Source: Pseudomonas sp. CCI4.2 (GTDB lineage Bacteria > Pseudomonadota > Gammaproteobacteria > Pseudomonadales > Pseudomonadaceae). Taken from it: 64,000 nucleotides of DNA. This document shows, in pieces, positions 1 to 9,280 of the stretch (positions are counted from its first letter, which is position 1; the number at the start of each line of letters is the position of its first letter). The position numbers and the translations under genes were made by a program. The notes beneath the pieces were generated by a model. It was not told the DNA's origin. It did not search any database and worked only from the letters and a program-made list of their open reading frames with translations. The stretch lies in NCBI RefSeq assembly GCF_034350045.1, contig NZ_CP133781.1:1332001-1396000 (forward strand). The letters are read 5' to 3'.

Positions 1-148
1 ATACAGCGGCAAAAGAAGGCCGCTTATATGGCTCACCCACAAATGTGTGAACCTGTTATGACAAATGCGTCTGAGGAAATTTTATAAGCAGGCTACCGTA
101 TGGCTTCGTTTTGCTTTTTGCCTTATTTCACTACGTTCAGGAGTTTTC

Positions 149-802
149 ATGAACACCGCCGCTTTGCGCGAGCAGATTCAACATGCGCTCAAACACGAGG
201 CTGATACCGGCCAATTGTCGCGTCAGCTTGAAACTCAATTGCCACACCTGCACCCCGCTATTCATGTCCCGGAATTGGACGCGAAAGGCGTTTTGACACG
301 TTTTGTAGCAGCTTATATCGAACTGGTTCCCGACTTGCTCGATGCAGCCAATGAGGTGGCCATCGAAGCGGGTATCGAAGCTCAGATCAAGCCGGTCTTG
401 AGGATCGCCGAACAGTTTTTCCTCCAGCCGCCTGCAGTCCTGGCCGGCCATGAAGGGCTAGACAGTTTGCTAGACGAAGCCTACCTGGCCCATCGCTTGG
501 TTGAAGAAGTGAATGACCTCTATATCACGCATTTTGGTCAGCCTCTGATTCCATCGAACACCACGGTGGCGAGCGTTATCGCCCACCAGTTGATCGGCGA
601 AGCGTTTGCCAACCAACTGGACGAAGCCGTGCACCACGCGGTGGATGAAATGCTCGACGATGACAGCTTCGCGCTGGAATCGGTTGAAGCGTATCGCGAA
701 CGCCTTAAAAGCCCCGCCACCGAAGCTGCATGGAAGCGCTGGCCGAGCCTGTCGCGCCAGTTGGGCGTCGGGCTTGATTTGGACACGTCACACACGCGTT
801 AA
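149..802 (+). CDS. conserved hypothetical protein
   Basis: I do not recognise a named family. The product is 217 residues, acidic, mostly predicted helical, and has no signal peptide, membrane segment or obvious catalytic motif. An in-frame ATG exists at 65, but the start at 149 is preferred because CAGGAG lies 5 bases upstream and the 28 extra residues are basic and unlike the rest. The stop lies 71 bases before the stop of the convergent carbonic anhydrase gene. Codon use matches a high-GC Pseudomonas gene, and the long reading frames on the other strand are shadows. No function is proposed. Confidence 0.8.
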   Translation: MNTAALREQIQHALKHEADTGQLSRQLETQLPHLHPAIHVPELDAKGVLTRFVAAYIELVPDLLDAANEVAIEAGIEAQIKPVLRIAEQFFLQPPAVLAGHEGLDSLLDEAYLAHRLVEEVNDLYITHFGQPLIPSNTTVASVIAHQLIGEAFANQLDEAVHHAVDEMLDDDSFALESVEAYRERLKSPATEAAWKRWPSLSRQLGVGLDLDTSHTR

Positions 803-873
803 CTGCAAGACGGCCTCGCGCACGACTAGGGCCGATCCAACGCCCGCTGTCGTGCGCAACCCCTTTCCAAACG

Positions 874-1581
874 CTAGAAACGCGACTTGGGCGTTGCCAC
901 CGGAATACGGTGTGCGCCATCAAGCGGAAGGAAACTATCCTGCTCGGCGTCATAGGCCAGAATGTCACTGGTTTCGATGCTGTAAACCCAACCGTGAATA
1001 AACAACTGACCGCTGGCCATCTTCGACGCTACTGACGGGTGCGTGCGCAAATGCTGCAACTGGGCGATCACGTTTTCCTGAGTCAGAACGTGCATGCTTT
1101 CCTGTTCATTGGCACAGTGACAATTGTCTTCCACCACCGTTTTCGCTACTTCGGCATGCCGCAGCCAGGCTTTGACCGTGGGCATTTTTTCGAGGGTTTG
1201 CGGGTTGAGAACGGCCCGCATCGCGCCGCAATCGGAGTGTCCGCAAATAATGATGTGCTGCACACCCAGCGCAACCACGGCGTATTCGATGGCCGTGGAT
1301 ACGCCGCCATTCATCTGCCCATAGGGCGGCACTACGTTGCCTACGTTACGGGTCACGAACAAATCGCCGGGTGAACTTTGGGTGATCAGCTCCGGCACAA
1401 TCCGCGAGTCGGCGCAGGCAATAAACATCGCCCGCGGACGTTGGACGGTGGCCAAGCTCTTGAACAGCTCTTCCTGTTTCGGGAACACTTCGTGGCGAAA
1501 ATGCATAAATCCATCAACGATATGCTTAAGCGCGACATCGGCGCTTTCCGCAGCCGGGGGCTGTTTGTCATTGTCACTCAT
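874..1581 (-). CDS. beta-class carbonic anhydrase
   Basis: This enzyme hydrates CO2 to bicarbonate in the cytoplasm. The 235-residue product carries the beta-class zinc site: Cys56 and Asp58 in CADSR, then His115 and Cys118 in HSDCGAM. A longer frame begins at 1638. ATG at 1581 is chosen because TTGGAGA lies just upstream and the beta-CA fold begins soon after it. It looks orthologous to the P. aeruginosa enzyme usually listed as PA0102 (psCA1), but I give no symbol because cynT and can are used inconsistently. No cyanase gene is adjacent. It is monocistronic here, with a 166-base gap to the radical SAM gene. Confidence 0.93.
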   Translation of the reverse strand: MSDNDKQPPAAESADVALKHIVDGFMHFRHEVFPKQEELFKSLATVQRPRAMFIACADSRIVPELITQSSPGDLFVTRNVGNVVPPYGQMNGGVSTAIEYAVVALGVQHIIICGHSDCGAMRAVLNPQTLEKMPTVKAWLRHAEVAKTVVEDNCHCANEQESMHVLTQENVIAQLQHLRTHPSVASKMASGQLFIHGWVYSIETSDILAYDAEQDSFLPLDGAHRIPVATPKSRF

Positions 1582-1747
1582 GTTAATCGTCTCCAACGGA
1601 ACGTGGCCGACTGGCCACTTTGACTGAACGGTAACCACATAAGCTTAATTGAAACTCAAACGCCAGGTCTGTCCGTGCGCAGTTAAGGTGGCTCGGGCGA
1701 CCCACTAAACCGGTAGGGGCCAACTTGTACAGGGAGATCGCGGCACA

Positions 1748-2806
1748 CTATAACAACGACATCTGCCCACCTGGCGGGCAAAACGCATCGCAATCCAGGC
1801 TGAAACTTTCCCGATGATTTAGCCCAAGACGCTTCAACGCGACGCTGTAACGCTGGGCCAGTAGATCGGCGAATGGCCCTTCACCTCGCATGCGCACACC
1901 AAAACGACTGTCGTATACCTCGCCACCGCGAACCTGCCTGATCAGGCTCATCACATGCGCTGCCCGTTGCGGGTAGTGAGCGTGCAGCCACTCCTCAAAC
2001 AACGGCGCCACCTCCAGCGGCAAACGCAACATGACGTAGCTGGCACTTAATGCACCCGCAGCTTTGGCCTCGGTCATCAGATTTTCCAACTCACTGTCAT
2101 TGATCATCGGGATCATCGGCGCGCACAACACACCGACAGGAATACCCGCTTGACGCATAACCCGAATCGCCCTTAGCCGTGCCTTAGGCGCCGCAGCGCG
2201 GGGTTCAAGAATGCGCTTTAGCTCGTCATCAAGGGTCGTCAGACTAATAAACACAGACACCAAACGCTGTTTGGCCAGCTCCGCCAGCAGGTCAAGGTCG
2301 CGCAAGATCAACGAACCTTTAGTGATGATCGTCACCGGATGCCGATAACGCAGCAGGACCTCAAGCGTCGCCCGGGTGATTTTGTATTCACGCTCAATGG
2401 GCTGATACGGATCCGTGTTGGAACCCAAGGTAATTGGCGCACAACGATAGCTTGCCTTGGACAACTGCTGCTCAAGCACCGCTGCAGCGTTGGTTTTGGC
2501 AATCAGTTTGGTTTCAAAATCCAACCCCGGCGACATATCCCAGTAGGCATGGCTAGGTCGTGCATAACAATAAATGCACCCATGCTCACATCCTCGATAG
2601 GGATTGATCGAACGGTCGAACGGGATATCCGGTGAAGTGTTGCGGGTGATGATCGTCTTCGCTGTTTCGCTGCGGACCTCAGTGCCTTGGGTCATCGGCA
2701 CTTCTTGGTACCAACCATCGTCCTCGGCCACGGAACGATTGGGCGCAAAGCGGTTATGGGGGTTGCTGGCGGTGCCGCGACCTCGGAGGGGAAGGGCGTT
2801 GGACAT
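1748..2806 (-). CDS. radical SAM protein, PA0069/SplB-like family
   Basis: This 352-residue protein has the radical SAM iron-sulfur motif CEHGCIYC at residues 73-80 (Cys73, Cys77, Cys80). It is followed by a TIM-barrel-like domain with a TLGSNTDPYQP segment, resembling spore photoproduct lyase relatives. This family is widespread in Pseudomonas (PA0069 in PAO1), and its substrate is not established to my knowledge. A near-perfect LexA box lies 14 bases upstream of the start codon. That predicts induction by DNA damage and suggests a role in nucleic-acid repair, which is inference. The start is ATG at 2806. Confidence 0.9.
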   Translation of the reverse strand: MSNALPLRGRGTASNPHNRFAPNRSVAEDDGWYQEVPMTQGTEVRSETAKTIITRNTSPDIPFDRSINPYRGCEHGCIYCYARPSHAYWDMSPGLDFETKLIAKTNAAAVLEQQLSKASYRCAPITLGSNTDPYQPIEREYKITRATLEVLLRYRHPVTIITKGSLILRDLDLLAELAKQRLVSVFISLTTLDDELKRILEPRAAAPKARLRAIRVMRQAGIPVGVLCAPMIPMINDSELENLMTEAKAAGALSASYVMLRLPLEVAPLFEEWLHAHYPQRAAHVMSLIRQVRGGEVYDSRFGVRMRGEGPFADLLAQRYSVALKRLGLNHRESFSLDCDAFCPPGGQMSLL

Positions 2807-2820
2807 GAGGATTTTCTCTG

Positions 2821-2840
2821 TACTGTTTATACATACAGTA
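2821..2840. promoter_or_regulatory. LexA (SOS) box
   Basis: TACTGTTTATACATACAGTA is a near-palindrome. It matches the enterobacterial LexA consensus TACTGTATATATATACAGTA at 18 of 20 positions, including both CTGT and ACAG half-sites. It ends 14 bases before the start of the radical SAM gene, where bound LexA would block transcription. I recall PA0069 being reported in the P. aeruginosa LexA regulon, which agrees. Confidence 0.88.
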
Positions 2841-3099
2841 CAACCAAATAGGGGCTTTCTCCATCTGTCTGTCAGAAATGGCCTCTGAACCGATAGGCGG
2901 CAACCATAGCTTTCAAAGAAAACTGTGCAGTAAGTGTCCGATTAAATCGCATTGTTTGTAATTGATTTTACGTCACACATTGAAACTACCTAATTCCTAC
3001 AATTATTGTAAATTCAACTATTGTTTTTTTGCGATGTGCAAAAAAACTGCTGTATCGCTGTACTAAAACCACACTATTAATTTTGAAAAGGATTTCAAA
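2841..3099. other. AT-rich divergent intergenic region
   Basis: This 259-base region lies between the divergent radical SAM and PI-PLC-like genes. It is strikingly AT-rich from about 2930, with runs of T and A around 3025-3050, unlike most of the window. It must hold the promoter of the secreted phospholipase-like gene, but I cannot assign a confident -35/-10 pair. AT-rich upstream DNA of this sort is a usual target of H-NS-like MvaT/MvaU silencers in Pseudomonas; that link is inference. Confidence 0.5.
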
Positions 3100-4746
3100 T
3101 TGAATAACATCACCCCATTCAGCGCCCTGCTCGGCGGGTCGCTAATGTCCCTGGCATTAACAGCCCATGCGAATGTTCCGTTTGCGATCAACGACAAATC
3201 CTTTGATCAGTATTCTTGGGTAACCACGCATAACTCTTATGAGAAAATCAATCAAAACCTGGCTGAGCTGCCCCGGCAGTTGCGGGACGGCGTACGCGGT
3301 TTTATGTTGGACCTTTATGTTAATGACACGAATAAAGCGGCGGAAGTTATTAAAGTTTGCCACAAAACAATCGCCTGTTACGGCGCATGGTCAAATCAGC
3401 TTAAAAACGAATTCATCCCGTTCCTCAAGGATAATCCGTCGGAGGTGGTCACCCTCTTTTTGGAGACCTACGTCGAGCGCAAGCACCTGCAGACGGTGTT
3501 CGAAACCATTCCAGAGTTGGCACACTATTCCTTCAACCCCGACAATTTTTCCGGCAGCAACTGGCCTACGCTCAGCGAAATGGCGAAAAATAATAACCGG
3601 CTTATCCTCCTCACCGACCGGGCTCATGTCAGCGGCGACTACACCGTTAATGGGAAAACCATCACCGTTCTGTATGAAAGTGACTGGGTGGTATCCAACC
3701 ACTGGTCAACGCTGGGGATGACGACGCTTAGCCATGACTGGTCCTGCCCTGCACGAAACCCTAACCTGCCAATCTCGACCGCGAAGGTCAATCAAGCCAC
3801 AGGCAAAGGTTCTTGGAATCGCCTGTTCTTGATGAATCAATTTCATGGGGGCACATCGACCATTTTCGACTCGGCGGCCAAGGACAATAACCTGACCTAC
3901 CTCGCTCGTCGCGTTGAGACCTGTGGAAAAACACCGAATTTTATCGGTATCAACAACTATCAAAACGGTGACACAACGCCGTATGCCAAAGCATTAAGTG
4001 AAGGCGGGATCTATTTTTGGGAAGAAAACAATGCGGACCGCAAACAGGATGCCGTGTGTGTCGTTCCTCGCGGCAAAACCACGCTGAGCCTCCCAACTCG
4101 GGGCTGCGAAAATGACGAAGCACGCTCGCTGTCGCTGTCGGGCATGGCCAAGGGTACTCGAATCACCGTTTCCGACAGCAAAGATGGCAATCAAAATGAT
4201 GATTACACCGTCATTAATCTTAAACGTGACATTGGCATTAACGAACGCGTTGTAATTCCAACTTTTGACGCCGATTACAATAACAACACCTATTACGTGG
4301 TGAACTATCGCAACAATGGCTTAGACGGTAAGGTGTCCAGGATTGTCGTGGATGAGTCCACTTCCGATTCGCTGCGTCCGATCATGATGATGTATGAAGG
4401 CAATAATATTTCGCAGAATCGGGTGTGTACAGTACCTCTGAACGTAAGTGACAGTTTTAACATGAAGACCCATAAACATGGTTGCCGCAATGACGAAGTT
4501 CGGTCGCTGAAGCTGTTTAAAGCAACCAAGGGCTCATCACTGGTATTTGCCGGGAACCCTAATGGAAGTCATAACCAGGGCGTTACTGAAATTAGTATTC
4601 TGAAGGACATTGATTTCCCCGTTCGCATCAATTCGTTCGATACCTCGTTCACCAATGAATACGTTCGCGTGGTCCACAGGGGCAATAAAATCGACGGGAA
4701 AATTTCCCACACGCAGGTCCACTATAAAAACCCGCTGCTCAAATAA
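3100..4746 (+). CDS. secreted PI-PLC X-domain phosphodiesterase with duplicated C-terminal domain
   Basis: The start is TTG at 3100 with GAAAAGGAT 6 to 7 bases upstream. The 548-residue product begins with a Sec signal peptide that probably ends after AHA at residue 24. Residues ~35-310 resemble the X domain of bacterial phosphatidylinositol-specific phospholipase C. VTTHNSYEK holds the likely catalytic His44, GVRGFMLDLYV follows, and His88 in VCHK is a candidate second catalytic His. The C-terminal half is a tandem duplication (about 317-425 and 441-543) marked by GCENDEARSL and GCRNDEVRSL, possibly a lectin-like or other surface-binding module. Base composition is low (23 G+C in the 60 bases from 4201), suggesting transfer. 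Substrate and host target are unknown; it could be a secreted toxin or a phosphate-scavenging enzyme. Confidence 0.85.
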   Translation: MNNITPFSALLGGSLMSLALTAHANVPFAINDKSFDQYSWVTTHNSYEKINQNLAELPRQLRDGVRGFMLDLYVNDTNKAAEVIKVCHKTIACYGAWSNQLKNEFIPFLKDNPSEVVTLFLETYVERKHLQTVFETIPELAHYSFNPDNFSGSNWPTLSEMAKNNNRLILLTDRAHVSGDYTVNGKTITVLYESDWVVSNHWSTLGMTTLSHDWSCPARNPNLPISTAKVNQATGKGSWNRLFLMNQFHGGTSTIFDSAAKDNNLTYLARRVETCGKTPNFIGINNYQNGDTTPYAKALSEGGIYFWEENNADRKQDAVCVVPRGKTTLSLPTRGCENDEARSLSLSGMAKGTRITVSDSKDGNQNDDYTVINLKRDIGINERVVIPTFDADYNNNTYYVVNYRNNGLDGKVSRIVVDESTSDSLRPIMMMYEGNNISQNRVCTVPLNVSDSFNMKTHKHGCRNDEVRSLKLFKATKGSSLVFAGNPNGSHNQGVTEISILKDIDFPVRINSFDTSFTNEYVRVVHRGNKIDGKISHTQVHYKNPLLK

Positions 4747-4782
4747 CACGCTGCCTGCAGGCCGTTAGCTTTTAACATTAAG

Positions 4783-4811
4783 ATGCGGCCCGCTGCTCGG
4801 GCCGCATTTTT
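4783..4811. terminator. bidirectional intrinsic terminator
   Basis: The inverted repeat ATGCGGCCCG / CGGGCCGCAT with a 4-base loop is followed by TTTTT. It sits between the convergent stops of the PI-PLC-like gene (4746) and the cytochrome c subunit gene (4821), so it probably serves mainly the former. Confidence 0.85.
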
Positions 4812-4820
4812 ACGTCAACG

Positions 4821-6128
4821 TCAGTTGTGTTGCGTCACCTGCCCCAAGTCATCGCTTGACGTCGTTTTCAGGTCATCCTGACGCAGCTTTTCGACATCCC
4901 CCGCTTTTACCAACCCAGCCTGATTCCCCCAACTGCTGCGAATAAAATTCACCACGTCCGCCACTTGTTGGTTGGACAATCGCCAGGCAAAAGCGGGCAT
5001 CGTGAAGGTTGATGGTGCTGTGTGGGTGGCGGCCAAAGTGCCGCCTTTGAGGACGAGGTTAATCAACGACGCCGCGTCTTCTGATTGCAGTACCGGGTTG
5101 CCTGCCAATGCCGGAAACACTCGGGTGTAGCCTTGACCATCGGTACGGTGGCACGCCGAGCAATTGTCGACGTACACCGCAGCGCCGACTTTACTGTCGT
5201 CACCTTTCCATAGCGCCTTGGCGACGGCTTCGTCAGACGTCTGCGGCTTATCGTCGGCATCATTCGCGGGCAAGGATTTCAAGTAGCGGGCAATCGCCGT
5301 CAAATCCTCATCGCTCATGTACTGCATGCTGTGCACCACCACGTCGGTCATGCCGCCGAATACAGCGCTGTGGTCACTACGACCGGTCTTGAGAAACTGC
5401 ACCAACTGGCCTTCCGACCAACTGCCCAAGCCGTCTTTGTGATCGCCGCGCAGGCTTTTGGCGATCCAGCCTTCCAGCGGTGCGCTGCCAGACAAATACG
5501 CTGAACCTTCGCTCGCGCTGAGGGCTTTCTCCTGCATGCTGATGGCGCGCGGGGTGTGACAGGCGCCGCAGTGCCCGAGGCCTTCGACCAAGTAAGCGCC
5601 GCGACTGACCACGGCATCCTGTGCGACGGAAGCCTGATAGTCCTCGACCTTCGGCGCGAACATCCAGCGCCAACCGGTCAACGGCCAGCGCATGCTCAAC
5701 GGCCACGGGATATCCACGTCTTTGTTGTCTTGCACCACCGGTTTGACACCTTTCATGAAGTACGCGTAAAGCGCATGCATGTCGTCTTCTTTCACCCGCG
5801 CGTAGGACGGATAGGGCATTGCGGGGTAAAGCGAGGTGCCCGCTTTCGACACCCCTTGGCGTACTGCTTTGTCGAAATCCGCAAAGCTGTACTCACCGAT
5901 GCCGGTTTTATCCGGGGTGATGTTGGTCGTGTAAATAGTGCCAATGGGCGTCTCCATGGGCAGGCCACCAGCGAACGGCTTGCCACCCTTGGCCGTGTGG
6001 CAGGCCACGCAGTCGCCGGCACGCGCCAGGTATTCACCTTGTTTGATCAGCGCTGCATCCGAGTCGTCAGCCGCAAAAACAGGTGCGCCGAAACAGAGCG
6101 CCAAGGTCGCGATAAGCAGATTTTTCAT
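4821..6128 (-). CDS. gluconate 2-dehydrogenase, triheme cytochrome c subunit
   Basis: This is the electron-transfer subunit of the membrane-bound gluconate dehydrogenase, which passes electrons from the FAD subunit to ubiquinone. The ~435-residue protein has a Sec signal peptide and three CxxCH heme sites (CVACH, CGACH, CSACH), the standard arrangement for this alcohol/gluconate dehydrogenase cytochrome family. Of two in-frame ATGs (6134, 6128), the second is chosen because it is 8 bases from AAGGAG while the first is only 2. It is the last gene of a three-gene operon, 12 bases after the flavoprotein gene. The heme sites place it in the periplasm. Confidence 0.93.
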   Translation of the reverse strand: MKNLLIATLALCFGAPVFAADDSDAALIKQGEYLARAGDCVACHTAKGGKPFAGGLPMETPIGTIYTTNITPDKTGIGEYSFADFDKAVRQGVSKAGTSLYPAMPYPSYARVKEDDMHALYAYFMKGVKPVVQDNKDVDIPWPLSMRWPLTGWRWMFAPKVEDYQASVAQDAVVSRGAYLVEGLGHCGACHTPRAISMQEKALSASEGSAYLSGSAPLEGWIAKSLRGDHKDGLGSWSEGQLVQFLKTGRSDHSAVFGGMTDVVVHSMQYMSDEDLTAIARYLKSLPANDADDKPQTSDEAVAKALWKGDDSKVGAAVYVDNCSACHRTDGQGYTRVFPALAGNPVLQSEDAASLINLVLKGGTLAATHTAPSTFTMPAFAWRLSNQQVADVVNFIRSSWGNQAGLVKAGDVEKLRQDDLKTTSSDDLGQVTQHN

Positions 6129-6140
6129 GATCATCGCTCC

Positions 6141-7916
6141 TTAAGCCTGAACCAGCGGGCCAGGGTTCTTCAGGTACTGTTCGCGTATCGCCTTGGCCGA
6201 CCAATAGGTCAGCGCAGCCACCAGACCTGTGGGGTTGTATCCCAAGCCCTGTGGGAAAGCGGACGCGCCAGGCACAAACACGTTATGCACGTCCCAGCAC
6301 TGCAAATAGCGATTGATCACGCTGGTTTTCGGGTCGGTGCCCATGATTGCGCCACCGTTGAGGTGGGTCGTCTGGTACGCCGCCGTATTAAAGTGCTCAC
6401 CGACTTTTTTACCCAGCTGGGCAATGGCTTTAGGGTTCATGGCTTCGGCTACTTTGGTCAGTTTCGAGACCATGAACTGGTTCATCTTGATGTCGTTTTC
6501 TTGCCAGTCGAAGGTCATCCGCAACAACGGCTGGCCGTAGGAATCGCGATAGGTTGGATCAAGATCGAGGTAGTTTCCTCGGTACGATTGATGCGCGCCG
6601 TGGGCGTCCATCGACACTTGGTGCGAGTAAAAATCGGCAGTCGTACGCTTCCAGGCGCTGCCCCAGGTTGGAGTGCCCGGTGGGTTGGACGTACCGGCAA
6701 TCGGCCGACTGCCAGCCTGGTTGACCCACATGGGTGAACCCCCGACAAAGCCGTGCGGCCCATGGTCAAAGTTATCGGCGTTAAAGTCGTCTATCGCTAC
6801 GCCCGCGCCACCGGCACCAATGAAGTTATTGGTGTAGACGTCCTTGTCGAAGAACGCCTTGATGGTCGCCATGTTCTGGTAAGCAAAGTTTTTCCCGACC
6901 ACACCTTCTCCGGTTATCGGGTCATACGGCTTGCCGATTCCGGATAACAGCAGCATCCGTACGTTGTTGAACTGGAAAGAGCCCAAGATGACCAGGTCCG
7001 CGGGTTGCTCCAGCTCTCGGCCTTGGGCGTCGACATAGGTCACGCCAGTGGCTTTGGTCTTGCTGCTGTCGAGGTTGATCCGCAGCACATGGGAGTTAGC
7101 GCGAAGTTCGAAAGCCGGCACCTGTTTTAGCGCCGGCAAGATGTTCACGTTGGGCGACGCTTTGGAATACATGTAGCAGACGTAGCCGCTGCAAAATCCG
7201 CAAAAATTGCACGGCCCCATCTGCGCGCCATACGGGTTGGTGTAAGGCCCAGACGTATTGGCAGACGGCAAATCGTACGGTTTGTAGCCAACCGCGCCGG
7301 CAGCGGTGTGAAACAGCTGCGCGGAGTAGGTTCTTTTCTGTGGCACCAGTGGGAAATGATCGGAGCGATCTGGCGCATAAGGGTTGCCCGGTCCGACATG
7401 CTGACCTTTGACCGTGAACGCCTGGCCCGAAGTGCCGAACACCTTTTCAGCGAAATCGAAATAAGGTTCCAGCTCTTCATAGCTGACCCCGAAATCCTGA
7501 ATGGTCATGTCCTTGGGAATAAAGCTTTTGCCGTAACGCTCTTCGTAATGGCTGCGCATGCGCAACTCAATCGGGTCGACCCGGAAATGCACGCCGGACC
7601 AATGCAAGCCTGCGCCACCCACGCCGTTACCCGGAAGAAACGCGCCAAGCTGACGGTTGGGCAGGGCCACGTCATTGACGCTGTGCCGGATGGTCACGGT
7701 TTCTTTGGAGATGTCCTGAAACAGCTTTTTGCGCACGCTGTAGGTCAGCTCATCGATCACCTGTGGGTAATTGCCATCTGGGTAGGTGTCCTGCATCGGA
7801 CCGCGCTCGAGCGCTACGACGTTTAGGCCCGCCTCGGTCAGTTCCTTGGCCATGATGGCGCCGGTCCAGCCGAAACCGATAATGACTGCATCGACCTTCT
7901 TCATTATGGTTGCCAT
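6141..7916 (-). CDS. gluconate 2-dehydrogenase, FAD (GMC oxidoreductase) subunit
   Basis: This catalytic subunit oxidises D-gluconate to 2-ketogluconate on the periplasmic side. The N-terminus has a dinucleotide-binding fold (VIIGFGWTGA), and the ~591-residue protein ends with the GMC C-terminal signature HLNGGAIMG...GYNPTG. A CNFCGFC cluster lies near mid-protein, as in membrane gluconate/2-ketogluconate/sorbitol dehydrogenases. The ATG at 7916 follows the subunit 3 stop by two bases, so the genes are translationally coupled. It has no export signal of its own and is expected to be carried out by the Tat-signalled small subunit. Sequence alone does not separate gluconate from 2-ketogluconate as substrate. 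Confidence 0.93.
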   Translation of the reverse strand: MATIMKKVDAVIIGFGWTGAIMAKELTEAGLNVVALERGPMQDTYPDGNYPQVIDELTYSVRKKLFQDISKETVTIRHSVNDVALPNRQLGAFLPGNGVGGAGLHWSGVHFRVDPIELRMRSHYEERYGKSFIPKDMTIQDFGVSYEELEPYFDFAEKVFGTSGQAFTVKGQHVGPGNPYAPDRSDHFPLVPQKRTYSAQLFHTAAGAVGYKPYDLPSANTSGPYTNPYGAQMGPCNFCGFCSGYVCYMYSKASPNVNILPALKQVPAFELRANSHVLRINLDSSKTKATGVTYVDAQGRELEQPADLVILGSFQFNNVRMLLLSGIGKPYDPITGEGVVGKNFAYQNMATIKAFFDKDVYTNNFIGAGGAGVAIDDFNADNFDHGPHGFVGGSPMWVNQAGSRPIAGTSNPPGTPTWGSAWKRTTADFYSHQVSMDAHGAHQSYRGNYLDLDPTYRDSYGQPLLRMTFDWQENDIKMNQFMVSKLTKVAEAMNPKAIAQLGKKVGEHFNTAAYQTTHLNGGAIMGTDPKTSVINRYLQCWDVHNVFVPGASAFPQGLGYNPTGLVAALTYWSAKAIREQYLKNPGPLVQA

Positions 7917-7918
7917 GC

Positions 7919-8665
7919 TCAAGCTCTCTCGCCGCGAATCGAAACTGCCGGGAACGGATAAGGCTCGTTGCGCTCAACCCAGTCCATGAAGTCAGCGCGG
8001 GCGCCGGGAAATCCGACCATGGTCCAACCGACCAAGCCCTTATTGCCGCCATGGATGGGGTCGCAGAAAAAGCCTTCTTTAGTGTTTTGCACCAACAGGT
8101 TGAAAAACATAATCGGCGGTACGCTATCGAACGCGGCTTTGCCCGCTTCAAGCTGTTTGAGCGTTTCATCCTGAGCCGCCGTGCTCAGCTCAGCGAACGG
8201 CTTGCCTTTCTGCTGTTGGCACCAAGCGTCGCAGGCTGCGATGCCCAACCGGTAGATTTCCTTGGGCACCAACTTGCTCTGCCAACCCATTTCGGGCGGA
8301 GCGTCAGCCACAAACGGCCCCTGCATGAACCACAACGCACCGCTGGCATAGGGCGTGCTCATCTGGCGGTCGATATATTCCGGAGCGCCGGCTTCGAGGG
8401 CACCGGGACCTTGCTCGTCGGCAGGAATCAAACGGGCGACTGCCGCTTTGATGAAGGCCCACTCTTGGGCGGTGAAATACGTGGGTTCGTACACCACATT
8501 GCTCGGCGCAGTCGCCGGTGGCGGCGTGGCCGTAGACCCTGCGACGGGCTGCGCCATCACCACGCCGCTGCCTAAGCCAAACCCGGCACTGGCGACGGTC
8601 ACGACCGGGATCAACGTCAGGGTTTTGCGCAGAAACTCACGCCGGGGGTTGTCTTGTTCAGACAT
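7919..8665 (-). CDS. gluconate 2-dehydrogenase subunit 3 (Tat-signal small subunit)
   Basis: The 248-residue small subunit of the gluconate dehydrogenase complex (gluconate 2-dehydrogenase subunit 3 family). The N-terminus has a twin-arginine signal (RREFLRK, residues 9-15) followed by a hydrophobic stretch ending in VMAQP, consistent with Tat export of the complex together with the FAD subunit. It is the first gene of the operon, and its stop lies two bases before the flavoprotein start. Upstream lies a 681-base gap containing REP repeats, so the promoter should be close to 8670-8800. Such complexes let pseudomonads acidify their surroundings and divert glucose to 2-ketogluconate. Confidence 0.92.
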   Translation of the reverse strand: MSEQDNPRREFLRKTLTLIPVVTVASAGFGLGSGVVMAQPVAGSTATPPPATAPSNVVYEPTYFTAQEWAFIKAAVARLIPADEQGPGALEAGAPEYIDRQMSTPYASGALWFMQGPFVADAPPEMGWQSKLVPKEIYRLGIAACDAWCQQQKGKPFAELSTAAQDETLKQLEAGKAAFDSVPPIMFFNLLVQNTKEGFFCDPIHGGNKGLVGWTMVGFPGARADFMDWVERNEPYPFPAVSIRGERA

Positions 8666-9017
8666 GGGGAGACCTCATCTTGCGAGCACGGTTAAGGGGC
8701 CGCTCGGCGACGGCTTGATCTTCTTCTTTTGGGGGCTGTTCCGGTCGCGCAGACGAGGCATTACCGCCTCAGTTACTGATCACGCCAGCAAACATTAGTT
8801 ACAAAGGTTAGCAGGCTATGATTAAGAAAAAACGATTCATCATCAAATAAGCAGATCTTTTCGACGAATGAAACCGGTATCAGGTCCTATTTCATCGTTT
8901 ATAGGGTCGAAAAACCGATGCAACTGCACCGCTTAACCTGTAGGAGCTGCCGAAGGCTGCGAAGCCGGTACGGCTCTGGGTTTCATTGGCACGGTTGATA
9001 GCAAGCAGCCGTAGAGA

Positions 9018-9125
9018 CGGTGGGAGTAGGCTTGCCTGCGAAGAGGCCCATCGTCACGCCGCTGATGTCGACCTGAACCTGGGTCGCCTGCAATGACGCT
9101 TTCGTTGGCAAGCCAACTTCCACAG
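9018..9125. repeat. REP doublet (REPIN), copy 1
   Basis: About 108 bases bounded by GTGGGAGTAGGCTTGCCTGCG and its opposed partner TTGGCAAGCCAACTTCCACA. The whole element, loop included, is the reverse complement of the element at 16817-16925 with only scattered differences. This is the organisation of Pseudomonas REP doublets that are moved by RAYT transposases; none is encoded in the window. Confidence 0.85.
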
Positions 9126-9280
9126 GGACTTCGGTAGACAGGGATTAGTAGGCACTGAAAATCTGATCGCAGCCTTCGGCTCCAATTACAGAAATCGGTG
9201 AATCGTTTCCAAACTCTGATATCGCATCAACCCTTCGCCAACACGTTGGCTCTACAGGGCGATCAGACGGCAGGTGAATT

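Noticed and set aside
1..148. Hairpin near 5-30 (AGCGGC / GCCGCT) as a gene or regulatory RNA
   Set aside because: It may be the terminator of a gene outside the window, but the stem is short and the flanking gene is not visible. Nothing else in the first 148 bases is supported.
5556..6737. 393-codon open frame antisense to the gluconate dehydrogenase genes
   Set aside because: It spans two real genes and their junction, and has no ribosome binding site or family features.
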